Origin: an uncultured Christensenella sp.
GTDB taxonomy: Bacteria > Bacillota > Clostridia > Christensenellales > UBA1242
Reading direction: 5' to 3'
NCBI GenBank assembly: GCA_949293915.1
Contig: CASFFJ010000037.1
Location: 1-7,670 of the forward strand
DNA: 7,670 nucleotides
Positions within the stretch are counted from its first letter, which is position 1. Each line of letters starts with the position of its first letter. Positions 1-4,913 of the stretch are shown piece by piece. The translations under genes and the position numbers were made by a program. Below the pieces are notes generated by a model. It saw nothing but the letters and a program-made list of their open reading frames with translations, had not been told where the DNA came from and did no database searches.

Positions 1-450
1 ACCATATTGAGCCCCATATTGATATATATTTTCTTTTAACCAATTATTTAAACTTGACAAATCATTAATTTTTATCATTTCATCAATATCCATCCTTGAA
101 TGGGAATATAAAGAAATTTTTTTTATAATTACCTCTTGGAAGTTATTAAATCCAAAGCCCTTAGATAACTTGTTTTTATAAGATATATATGCCTGTAGTG
201 ACTCTACAGATTTCTTTTTGTTATAAATATTTGCTAGTTTTTTTAAATTGCGATTGTTGTCTATTTTATTTAATATTTTATCGAGAACAAGTTTTTCAGT
301 GGTGTCACTATCTAAATTTTTAAAAATTCTTCTTTTTATTAAATGCATTTTTAGTAGCAAAAAAAGATTAAATGAATTACCATTTAAGAAAAATAAATTC
401 TGTTTCTCAATAAGTTTATAATAAATTCTTATCAATTTATCTTTTTTCAT
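1..450 (-). CDS. Unrecognised protein, incomplete (first 150 codons; continues beyond the left edge)
   Basis: An uninterrupted minus-strand frame starts with ATG at 450-448 and is still open at base 1, giving 150 residues. It begins MKKDKLIRIYYKLIEKQ and is rich in Lys, Asn, Leu and Ile. I do not recognise residues 1-95. There is no signal peptide, clear membrane segment or catalytic motif. Residues about 121-149 (DIDEMIKINDLSSLNNWLKE, then NIYQYGAQY) resemble, from memory, the extreme C-terminal helix of M32 carboxypeptidases (a D-D-I-x-x-G-D, W-L-x-E-N-I-H-x-Y-G pattern). The HExxH zinc motif of that family is absent from the visible part, so no function is assigned. An in-frame TAG lies just before the ATG, so this is the earliest ATG possible. 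There is no Shine-Dalgarno, but an extended -10 box sits 7 bases upstream, which suggests a leaderless transcript. That the frame is a real gene is likely but not certain. Confidence 0.55.
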   Translation of the reverse strand, partial: MKKDKLIRIYYKLIEKQNLFFLNGNSFNLFLLLKMHLIKRRIFKNLDSDTTEKLVLDKILNKIDNNRNLKKLANIYNKKKSVESLQAYISYKNKLSKGFGFNNFQEVIIKKISLYSHSRMDIDEMIKINDLSSLNNWLKENIYQYGAQYG

Positions 451-468
451 TATCTATATAATACCACA
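451..468 (-). promoter_or_regulatory. Extended -10 promoter of the left partial gene
   Basis: On the minus strand, TGTGGTATTAT (468-458) contains a TGn extension and a TATTAT -10 box. Seven bases separate this box from the ATG at 450, so transcription is expected to start at or within a base or two of the start codon. No good -35 is visible at 16-18 bases spacing. The same TGTGGTA element precedes the acetyltransferase gene. Confidence 0.45.
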
Positions 469-615
469 TTTTTCAGTAAATTTTATTATTTTTTATATAA
501 GATATCAAAATTTAATAATTTTTAGTTTTTAATTTTTTACATTTTTACTATATAGCCAATAAAGTTAATTAATTCATAAAAAAATGTAACAAAATTCGTA
601 ATTACGTATGTTATG

Positions 616-644
616 TTGTTAAGAATTTTTAAATCTGTCATAAT
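616..644 (+). promoter_or_regulatory. Plus-strand sigma-A-type promoter with no gene behind it
   Basis: TTGTTA (616-621), a 17-base spacer and CATAAT (639-644) make a good housekeeping promoter, with a transcript start expected near 651. No substantial open frame follows. The next hairpin with a T run is at 849-890, so any product would be a short RNA of roughly 240 bases or a read-through into the tRNA fragment. Because the region is very AT-rich, a chance match is possible. Confidence 0.4.
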
Positions 645-848
645 GACGCATTGTTTAATAAAAAAGGGTTAATTTCTTTGATTTGCAGCATGAAAATTAT
701 TACTATAGAAAAAAATTAGTTTATAGAAAATTTAAATTTCGCCATTGTCTACGAATTTGTGTTTGATTTTTGCAAAGTTTGTGAAAATTGTGTTGTTTTG
801 TGATGTGTCTTTATGTTTTGCTTTTGTTTGGTGTTATATGTAAAAAAT

Positions 849-890
849 AAAAGCTTATTTGCCTTATTTTATAAGGGGTTTAGGCTTTTT
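849..890 (+). terminator. Nested hairpin with T run, possible terminator
   Basis: The inner stem CCTTAT (862-867) pairs with ATAAGG (871-876) across a TTT loop. An outer AAAAGC (849-854) pairs with GCTTTT (884-889), ending in a T run (886-890). The complementary strand also ends in a T-rich stretch, so it could work in both directions. No coding gene ends nearby, so what it would terminate is unclear. Confidence 0.35.
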
Positions 891-949
891 AGTATTTGAT
901 AAAATACGATATAAAATGGTGCAAAAAGAGTAAATTATAGTATTTTAAA

Positions 950-1001
950 GTGCTTGCTACGGAACCAACGGTCAGGGGTTCGAATCCCTTAGGACGCACC
1001 A
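950..1001 (+). pseudogene. 3' fragment of a tRNA-Arg gene (anticodon ACG-like), probable attachment-site remnant
   Basis: The T arm is intact: AGGGG (974-978), loop TTCGAAT (979-985), CCCTT (986-990). It is followed by the acceptor 3' strand AGGACGC (991-997), discriminator A (998) and encoded CCA (999-1001). Upstream, CTACGGA (957-963) looks like an anticodon loop with ACG at 959-961, followed by an anticodon 3' strand CCAAC (965-969). The facing bases (GCTTG, 952-956) do not pair properly, and there is an extra A in the loop. The 5' acceptor strand expected near 926 (GCGTCCT) and the D arm are missing, so no functional tRNA can form. Fragments of exactly this kind are left where tyrosine-recombinase elements integrate into the 3' end of a tRNA gene. 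A decayed tRNA gene is the alternative. Confidence 0.75.
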
Positions 1002-1026
1002 CTAAAACCCTTTATTTTAGGGCATT

Positions 1027-1054
1027 TCAGCGGTTTTCACATCGCTGATTTTTT
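1027..1054 (+). terminator. Intrinsic terminator downstream of the tRNA fragment
   Basis: Stem TCAGCG (1027-1032) pairs with CGCTGA (1043-1048) across a 10-base loop and is followed directly by TTTTTT (1049-1054). A second small hairpin, CTAAAA (1002-1007) with TTTTAG (1015-1020), lies just before it. The position 26 bases after CCA fits the original terminator of the tRNA gene, which supports the idea that the right flank is native chromosome. Confidence 0.6.
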
Positions 1055-1142
1055 AATTTTTCTTACAAATATTCTATAAATTTATATACTCTTTAATATT
1101 AAGTCATTTTGTCAGTCTTATTATAAAAGAAAATAAGCACAT

Positions 1143-1604
1143 TTATAATATAAAATCAATATAATCTGTATTTTTTTGTTCTTCACATAATGTTGCCACC
1201 TTAGAAAAAGATGCAATACCTGCCATATTATTTTTATTAACAGATAAAGTCAACTTAGTTTCATTATGCTTTGACACTAAATTTTTAAAACTAATCAACA
1301 TTTTTCTTGCATAACCTTGCCCTCTATAATCTGGATTAATTCCTAAAATTTCAATATGAATATGGTTTGTTTTAGGCTTTGAATAACACAAAAAACCTAT
1401 AAGGTTTTTATTATCCATTGCTAAATAAACCTTGATTCCATCAAGTTCACTATTGATAAATTCAAGATAATCACCTAACAATGACCCTTTCATAACCACA
1501 AATTGTTCCAAACCATTTTCTCCAGCATCTATTTCTTTTAGTTGCCAACTATTTAGTTCTTTATTAAAATCATTTTGATATTTTTTAAAAACAATATTTC
1601 CCAT
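1143..1604 (-). CDS. GNAT-family N-acetyltransferase
   Basis: This 153-residue protein has the length and layout of a single-domain GNAT enzyme, which transfers an acetyl group from acetyl-CoA to an amine; the substrate cannot be told. Motif A is clear: a beta strand (about 82-90, IHIEILGIN) leads into the acetyl-CoA pyrophosphate loop RGQGYAR (94-100). A motif-B-like part follows at about 117-135, LTLSVNKNNMAGIASFSK, where the N-x-x-A-x-x-x-F/Y pattern is expected. The end after that is less typical, because the usual K-x-G-F is replaced by KVATL. The start is ATG at 1604-1602. It has no Shine-Dalgarno but sits 6 bases after a strong promoter, which predicts a leaderless mRNA. It lies downstream of parB on the same strand with its own promoter and a 455-bp gap, so it is not part of the parB transcript in any obvious way. 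Confidence 0.85.
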   Translation of the reverse strand: MGNIVFKKYQNDFNKELNSWQLKEIDAGENGLEQFVVMKGSLLGDYLEFINSELDGIKVYLAMDNKNLIGFLCYSKPKTNHIHIEILGINPDYRGQGYARKMLISFKNLVSKHNETKLTLSVNKNNMAGIASFSKVATLCEEQKNTDYIDFIL

Positions 1605-1610
1605 ATTTAT

Positions 1611-1639
1611 ATTTTACCACAAAATTATATTCTTTTCAA
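1611..1639 (-). promoter_or_regulatory. Promoter of the acetyltransferase gene, predicted leaderless
   Basis: On the minus strand, TTGAAA (1639-1634), a 17-base spacer and TAAAAT (1616-1611) are present, with a TG extension (TGG before the -10). The ATG follows 6 bases after the -10 box, so the expected transcription start falls on the start codon. There is no purine-rich ribosome site between them. Confidence 0.65.
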
Positions 1640-1961
1640 GTACTAATTTTTTTATCTTTTACGCATTAATGTCCGCAACAATTCAAATAATAACTAAAAA
1701 ATTTTGCAATCTTTAATTTTTTTAAAAATTATATATATTATATCATCTTTTGCTCTATATACATTGGATATTGCTAATATCATTTCAAATTTATTAATGC
1801 AATTATTTAAAAATGCAGATTAAAACATAATTTATTGTAACTTCAACTTTAAATGATTTTTACACTTAAATTTTAACTTTAATAAATTAATCAGTTGATG
1901 CTAAAAATTAATATTTAACTAACTCATAAAAAGTGTGATATGTATTGTTAAAATATATTTT
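1640..1961. other. AT-rich spacer, no gene seen
   Basis: No credible coding frame is present on either strand. Only a small inverted repeat, GATATT (1767-1772) and AATATC (1776-1781), stands out, and nothing indicates a function for it. Confidence 0.6.
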
Positions 1962-2010
1962 AAAAAAATAAGCGCTTATATTTTTTAAAAAATCAGATTG
2001 TATGCGCTTA
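1962..2010 (-). terminator. Probable intrinsic terminator downstream of parB
   Basis: On the minus strand, TAAGCGC (2010-2004) can pair with GCGCTTA (1975-1969) and is followed directly by seven T (1968-1962). A shorter self-complementary TAAGCGCTTA (1978-1969) is an alternative fold. The large loop (28 bases) weakens the first version. The location, about 50-100 bases after the parB stop, fits a parB terminator. Confidence 0.45.
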
Positions 2011-2066
2011 TATTTTTAAAAAACAATAATTAGTGCGCTAAAATGTTGATTTTTTTCAATTAGCGC
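1972..2066. repeat. Four GCGC-centred short repeats at about 31-bp spacing
   Basis: GCGC cores occur at 1972, 2004, 2035 and 2063 (steps of 32, 31 and 28). The first two copies are nearly identical over 20-21 bases: GCGCTTATA followed by a T run and then six A (1972-1992 with T6, 2004-2023 with T5). The third and fourth share only the core plus TAA or TTTAA. The last one lies inside the final codons and stop codon of parB. GCGCTAA (2035-2041) and TTAGCGC (2060-2066) form an inverted pair that could fold as a hairpin at the parB 3' end. Confidence 0.6.
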
Positions 2067-2962
2067 TTTAACACTATGTCATAAATTCGATCTAAATCAT
2101 CTTGTGAATAATAGTCAATATATATTCTTCCTTTTTTGCTATTTCCTATAACAGACACTTTTGTTCCAAGCTTTCTTTGTAATTCATATATAAACTCTTG
2201 TAATTCATCACTAGGAAGTTTTGTAACCTTCTTTTTTTTCTTGTTACCTAAGATATCTTCAACTTCTTTTTCTAAATTCCTAACTGTCAGTTTATCCTTT
2301 GCTATCTTTTTTGCTAAAATTAATTGTTGAGCATAATCAGTGACAGCACAAAGAACTTTTGCGTGTCCAAAAGATATTTTACCTTTTTCGACCAATTCAA
2401 GCACCTCTGGATATAACGACAAAATTCTTAGCGTATTAGCAATTGCAGATCTTGATTTTCCTAAGCGCTCAGACACTTTTTCTTGTGTTAATCCATATTC
2501 ATCCATTAATTTTTTTATACCTTTTGCAACTTCAACTGGATTAAGATCTTCTCTTTGCAAGTTTTCAATAATGGCAATCTCTGCGACTTGTTTACTAGTA
2601 TAATTTTTTACGATGGCATCAATTTCTTTCAATCCACATAGTTTACAAGCACGATATCTTCGTTCACCTGCAATGATAGTATAACCATCTGGCATTTCAT
2701 TGACAATAATAGGTTGAATTAAACCATGTATACGAATGCTCTCAGCTAATTCATTTAAACTTTCTTTGTCAAAAACTTTTCTAGGTTGATTAGGATTGGC
2801 ATATATTTTATTTATATCTATTTTTTGAACTTCTCCACGTCTAATATCTAGATTAGATATAGGTTCATGTTTCTCAGGTCTGTTTGATTTTTCAACTTCT
2901 TCATCGTATGTCTTCAACAAACTTTCTAAACCTCTACCTAAACCTCTATTTGAATTATTCAT
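2060..2962 (-). CDS. parB: ParB/Spo0J chromosome-segregation protein (CTP-dependent parS clamp)
   Basis: This 300-residue protein matches the usual chromosomal ParB length and order. The N-terminal RGLGRGLESLL (6-16) is the segment that stimulates ParA ATPase. The ParB/Srx CTP-binding domain follows, with NPNQPRK (56-62), GERRYRA (99-105) and ENLQRED (133-139), the conserved CTP and spreading motifs. The DNA-binding helix-turn-helix is at about 158-180 (LTQEKVSERLGKSRSAIANT). A lysine-rich linker (241-248) leads to a C-terminal dimerisation part. It nucleates on parS, slides along flanking DNA and helps load SMC condensin at the origin. Two perfect parS sites lie just upstream. The start is ATG at 2962-2960, set by GGAGG at good spacing. 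Unlike most chromosomal parB genes, it is separated from parA by 852 bp and has its own consensus promoter. The missing overlap with parA is the only oddity. Confidence 0.96.
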   Translation of the reverse strand: MNNSNRGLGRGLESLLKTYDEEVEKSNRPEKHEPISNLDIRRGEVQKIDINKIYANPNQPRKVFDKESLNELAESIRIHGLIQPIIVNEMPDGYTIIAGERRYRACKLCGLKEIDAIVKNYTSKQVAEIAIIENLQREDLNPVEVAKGIKKLMDEYGLTQEKVSERLGKSRSAIANTLRILSLYPEVLELVEKGKISFGHAKVLCAVTDYAQQLILAKKIAKDKLTVRNLEKEVEDILGNKKKKKVTKLPSDELQEFIYELQRKLGTKVSVIGNSKKGRIYIDYYSQDDLDRIYDIVLKR

Positions 2963-2966
2963 ATAT

Positions 2967-2973
2967 TTCCTCC
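2967..2973 (-). promoter_or_regulatory. Ribosome-binding site of parB
   Basis: GGAGGAA on the minus strand (2973-2967) precedes the ATG at 2962 with normal spacing. This fixes the start and shows that the host does use Shine-Dalgarno initiation for some genes. Confidence 0.85.
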
Positions 2974-3010
2974 ATTTTTTCTCACATATATTTATTTGTA
3001 AACTATTATA

Positions 3011-3039
3011 ATTATATAACTTTTTAAATAGCGTGTCAA
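3011..3039 (-). promoter_or_regulatory. Consensus sigma-A promoter of parB
   Basis: On the minus strand, TTGACA (3039-3034), a 17-base spacer and TATAAT (3016-3011) match the housekeeping consensus at every position. The expected start near 3004 gives a leader of about 42 bases before the parB ATG, containing the GGAGG site. The parS site at 3163 lies 124 bp upstream of the -35, so spreading ParB could reach and repress this promoter (inference). Confidence 0.85.
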
Positions 3040-3162
3040 TAATTTAAAAAGAAAATTTTGAATTTATTAGTTTTTCTTAGAATATTTATATTAAATAACA
3101 ATTATATTATTTCTATTTTTTATAACTACATATTAGCATTTATACAGTTTAATAATTCCAAA

Positions 3163-3178
3163 TGTTCCACGTGGAACA
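3163..3178. promoter_or_regulatory. parS: parS site 1 (ParB-binding palindrome)
   Basis: TGTTCCACGTGGAACA is a perfect 16-bp palindrome of the universal parS type (TGTTNCACGTGNAACA). It extends to a 20-bp perfect palindrome, AATGTTCCACGTGGAACATT (3161-3180). It lies upstream of parB, which encodes its binding protein. Confidence 0.95.
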
Positions 3179-3530
3179 TTAAAATTAATTTTATAATAGT
3201 TTAATATTTGATAATTATTAAATTATTAACATAATACTAAAATAAATTATGTTTTTGCAAAAATAATGACAAATATTAAGTATTTCATATTAATTCATTA
3301 TAATAACCCCATATTATCTAATATCTAATTGTCTATTTATGTTATTATAAAATATTTCATAATTTATCTTTTTATAACTATAACTTTTATACTGATATAA
3401 TATTAGCTTGATTATTATATAGTATTGTTATTTTAGTACAAAAATAATTTCTTAAAAATTTTATTATATATTCAATAAAATTAATTATTAACAACATATG
3501 CCTTTTATTTATTGTAAAAATTATTCTTAT
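3179..3530. other. Extremely AT-rich spacer between the two parS sites
   Basis: No gene is visible. By hand count, positions 3181-3480 contain 36 G or C in 300 bases (12%). No DnaA-box cluster or credible structured RNA was seen. It may simply be a spacer for ParB spreading, or an easily unwound segment, but nothing in the sequence decides this. Confidence 0.5.
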
Positions 3531-3546
3531 TGTTCCACGTGGAACA
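3531..3546. promoter_or_regulatory. parS: parS site 2 (ParB-binding palindrome)
   Basis: A second exact TGTTCCACGTGGAACA, identical to the first and extending to an 18-bp palindrome (3530-3547), starts 368 bp from site 1 and 269 bp beyond the parA stop codon. Two identical perfect matches in this context leave little doubt about function. Confidence 0.95.
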
Positions 3547-3770
3547 AAATCAATAGTCTCATACTAGAATCAAAAATTTGTTTATATGAATAATTTTGAT
3601 TGAATGTAATACAAACTATATAATCTGACTAAATTGATATAAAAAGCACAAACTAGTGTTATTAAAATATTACTGATAATTTAACAATTAAATATACATT
3701 TAAGTTATATGTTGACTTTGAATTAACTTTAATAATAATGTCTTGATACGATATTCACATTTTATATTGC
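3547..3770. other. AT-rich spacer between parS site 2 and the parA terminator
   Basis: No gene is seen. An imperfect inverted repeat, AATCAAAAATT (3568-3578) with AATTTTGATT (3592-3601), could form a hairpin with a one-base bulge, but its role is unknown. Confidence 0.4.
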
Positions 3771-3808
3771 AATAAAAAAATATGTTACTAGAACATATTT
3801 TTTTTATT
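3771..3808 (-). terminator. Intrinsic terminator of parA
   Basis: A stem of 13 consecutive pairs (3774-3786 with 3792-3804) around a 5-base loop carries GTT/AAC nearest the loop and A/T runs at the base. On the minus strand it ends in a run of T, six bases after the parA stop codon. It indicates that parA transcription largely ends here rather than running on into parB. Its symmetry would allow it to act on both strands. Confidence 0.75.
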
Positions 3809-3814
3809 TTAATA

Positions 3815-4576
3815 TTATTGTTTTCTTAAAAATTCATCACACAGTGACTTATAGGCGATAGCTCCCTTGCTTTTATTGTCGTATAAAATGATAGGTTTGC
3901 CGTGGCTAGGACTCTCAGCTAATCTAATATTTCTAGGTATAAACGTGTCATACACCTTATCTCCAAAATACTTTCGTATTTCATCAGACACCTGCGAAAC
4001 AAGATTACTACGATTATCTTTCATTGTTAACAACACACCTTCAATCTCAATATTAGGATTTAAATGCTTTTTAATTAATCTTACAGTATTCATAAGTTGA
4101 CCTAAGCCAACCAAAGCAAAATATTCACACTGAATAGGAATGATAATTGTATCAGTAGCAGTTAAAGCATTAACAGTAAGTAACCCTAAAGATGGTGGAC
4201 AGTCAATAAAAATATAATCATACTGCGCTTTGTAGTTTTGTAGCGCTTCTTTTAGTATATTCTCTCTATTGTCCATATATACCAAATCAACTTCTGCGCC
4301 GGCTAAATCCACAGTGCTCGGTATAACCTTTAAATTCTTTAATTCGGATTGATATGTAGATTCATCGATAGATGCTTCACCTAATAAAACTTCGTAAATC
4401 GTTGCTTGGCCTTTTTCTGCCTCTACACCAACACTAGTGCATGCATTGCCTTGTGGATCCAAATCTATAAGTAATACCTTATATCCAACATCCGCAATAT
4501 AAGAGGCAAGATTTACACAACTTGTAGTTTTACCAACTCCGCCTTTTTGATTCGTTATAGAAATAATTTTCCCCAT
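3815..4576 (-). CDS. parA: ParA/Soj chromosome-partitioning ATPase
   Basis: This 253-residue protein has the same length as typical Soj. It is a P-loop ATPase that binds DNA non-specifically as an ATP dimer and is released by ParB, giving directed movement of parS regions. It may also influence DnaA activity, as known for Soj. Visible motifs are the deviant Walker A KGGVGKTT (11-18), with the signature Lys at 11; the Walker A' DLDPQGN (38-44); and the Walker B IFIDCPPSLG (122-131). The C-terminal part, NIRLAESPSHGKPI (216-229), is typical of the family. The frame is open for 15 codons further upstream, but the AGGAGAG site 3 bases before ATG 4576-4574, and homology beginning at MGKIISITNQKGG, decide for this start. 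It is divergent from mnmE and followed by its own terminator. Confidence 0.96.
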   Translation of the reverse strand: MGKIISITNQKGGVGKTTSCVNLASYIADVGYKVLLIDLDPQGNACTSVGVEAEKGQATIYEVLLGEASIDESTYQSELKNLKVIPSTVDLAGAEVDLVYMDNRENILKEALQNYKAQYDYIFIDCPPSLGLLTVNALTATDTIIIPIQCEYFALVGLGQLMNTVRLIKKHLNPNIEIEGVLLTMKDNRSNLVSQVSDEIRKYFGDKVYDTFIPRNIRLAESPSHGKPIILYDNKSKGAIAYKSLCDEFLRKQ

Positions 4577-4579
4577 AAT

Positions 4580-4586
4580 CTCTCCT
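4580..4586 (-). promoter_or_regulatory. Ribosome-binding site that decides the parA start
   Basis: AGGAGAG on the minus strand (4586-4580) stands 3 bases before the ATG at 4576 and selects it over the in-frame ATG 45 bases upstream at 4621, which lacks such a site and would add an unrelated MPKRKK leader. Confidence 0.8.
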
Positions 4587-4592
4587 AAAATA

Positions 4593-4621
4593 ATAATAAA
4601 ACTTTTTTTTCGTTTTGGCAA
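4593..4621 (-). promoter_or_regulatory. Possible parA promoter
   Basis: On the minus strand, TTGCCA (4621-4616), a 17-base spacer and TATTAT (4598-4593) are present. The expected start near 4586 would leave a leader of about 10 bases, only just including the ribosome site, so a promoter further upstream may be used instead. A candidate is TTGTTA (4756-4751), 17 bases, TATATT (4733-4728). Confidence 0.35.
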
Positions 4622-4736
4622 TCAAAATATCGATTTTTTTCTAAAAAAACAAAAAAATATATAAAATTTATAATTTTAAGTGTTTTTTTACTCGTTTTTA
4701 TAAATTATGATTTATTTACTTTTTAATAATATACAC

Positions 4737-4756
4737 TTGTTACAATATTGTAACAA
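4737..4756. promoter_or_regulatory. 20-bp perfect palindrome, candidate operator between parA and mnmE
   Basis: TTGTTACAATATTGTAACAA is self-complementary across all 20 positions. It lies in the divergent parA-mnmE spacer and overlaps the -35 (TTGTTA) of a possible minus-strand promoter toward parA. The shape suits a dimeric repressor. The half-sites resemble those of Rex but are spaced two bases too far apart, so no regulator is assigned. Confidence 0.45.
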
Positions 4757-4827
4757 CACAATATTAAGAATAAGTATACAAAAAAATAAATAATCAATAA
4801 TAAGAATTTAATTAATACTTCGGATTA

Positions 4828-4856
4828 TAGTTTTTAATTAAAAAATTAAAAAACTA
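4828..4856. repeat. AT-rich inverted repeat upstream of mnmE
   Basis: TAGTTTTTAATT (4828-4839) and AATTAAAAAACTA (4844-4856) are complementary apart from one extra base, with a 4-base loop. It could be a weak hairpin in the mnmE upstream region; it lies 46 bases before the mnmE -10 box. In a region this AT-rich it may be chance. Confidence 0.3.
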
Positions 4857-4898
4857 ATACATTAATTTTATATTTATCTATCTTTTTTTATTTTTTTA

Positions 4899-4907
4899 TG
4901 CTATAAT
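4899..4907 (+). promoter_or_regulatory. Extended -10 promoter of mnmE, predicted leaderless
   Basis: TGCTATAAT (TGn plus a consensus TATAAT at 4902-4907) ends 6 bases before the mnmE ATG. No good -35 is visible, which the extended -10 can compensate for. No Shine-Dalgarno is present, so the mRNA is expected to begin at the start codon. Confidence 0.6.
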
Positions 4908-4913
4908 CATCAT

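Larger units (their letters stand above)
451..949. other. Gene-free AT-rich stretch between the left gene and the tRNA fragment
   Basis: No frame with a credible start and length is present on either strand. The stretch holds the promoter of the left gene, a plus-strand promoter (616-644) and a hairpin (849-890). Part of it (about 740-840) is markedly G+T-rich on the plus strand. If the tRNA fragment at 950-1001 is an attachment scar, this stretch would be the end of the inserted element, but no integrase remnant could be identified. Confidence 0.5.

Noticed and set aside
745..843. 32-codon frame from TTG in the G+T-rich stretch
   Set aside because: There is no ribosome site and no recognisable sequence. 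The Phe/Val/Cys-rich product is what G+T-rich DNA yields by composition.
950..1001. Functional tRNA-Arg gene
   Set aside because: The 5' acceptor strand and D arm are absent and the anticodon stem does not pair.
1972..2066. CRISPR array
   Set aside because: Only two copies are alike, they are 20-21 bases of mostly A/T with spacers of about 11 bases, and no cas genes are present.
2136..2603. Plus-strand open frames inside parB
   Set aside because: They are antisense to a clearly conserved protein, low in complexity and Ser/Phe-rich, and have no start signals. The same holds for frames opposite parA, mnmE and mnmG.
3390..3401. Plus-strand TGATATAAT promoter between the parS sites
   Set aside because: There is no -35 and no gene or structured RNA downstream, and -10-like strings are expected by chance at 12% G+C.
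4577..4621. Longer parA start adding MPKRKK and nine more residues
   Set aside because: No ribosome site precedes it and it overlaps a likely promoter, while AGGAGAG sits before the homologous start at 4576.
4737..4756. Rex or TnrA/GlnR operator
   Set aside because: The Rex half-sites TTGTTA/TAACAA are here 8 bases apart instead of 6, and the TnrA pattern needs 7 bases between TGTNA and TNACA but has 8 here.
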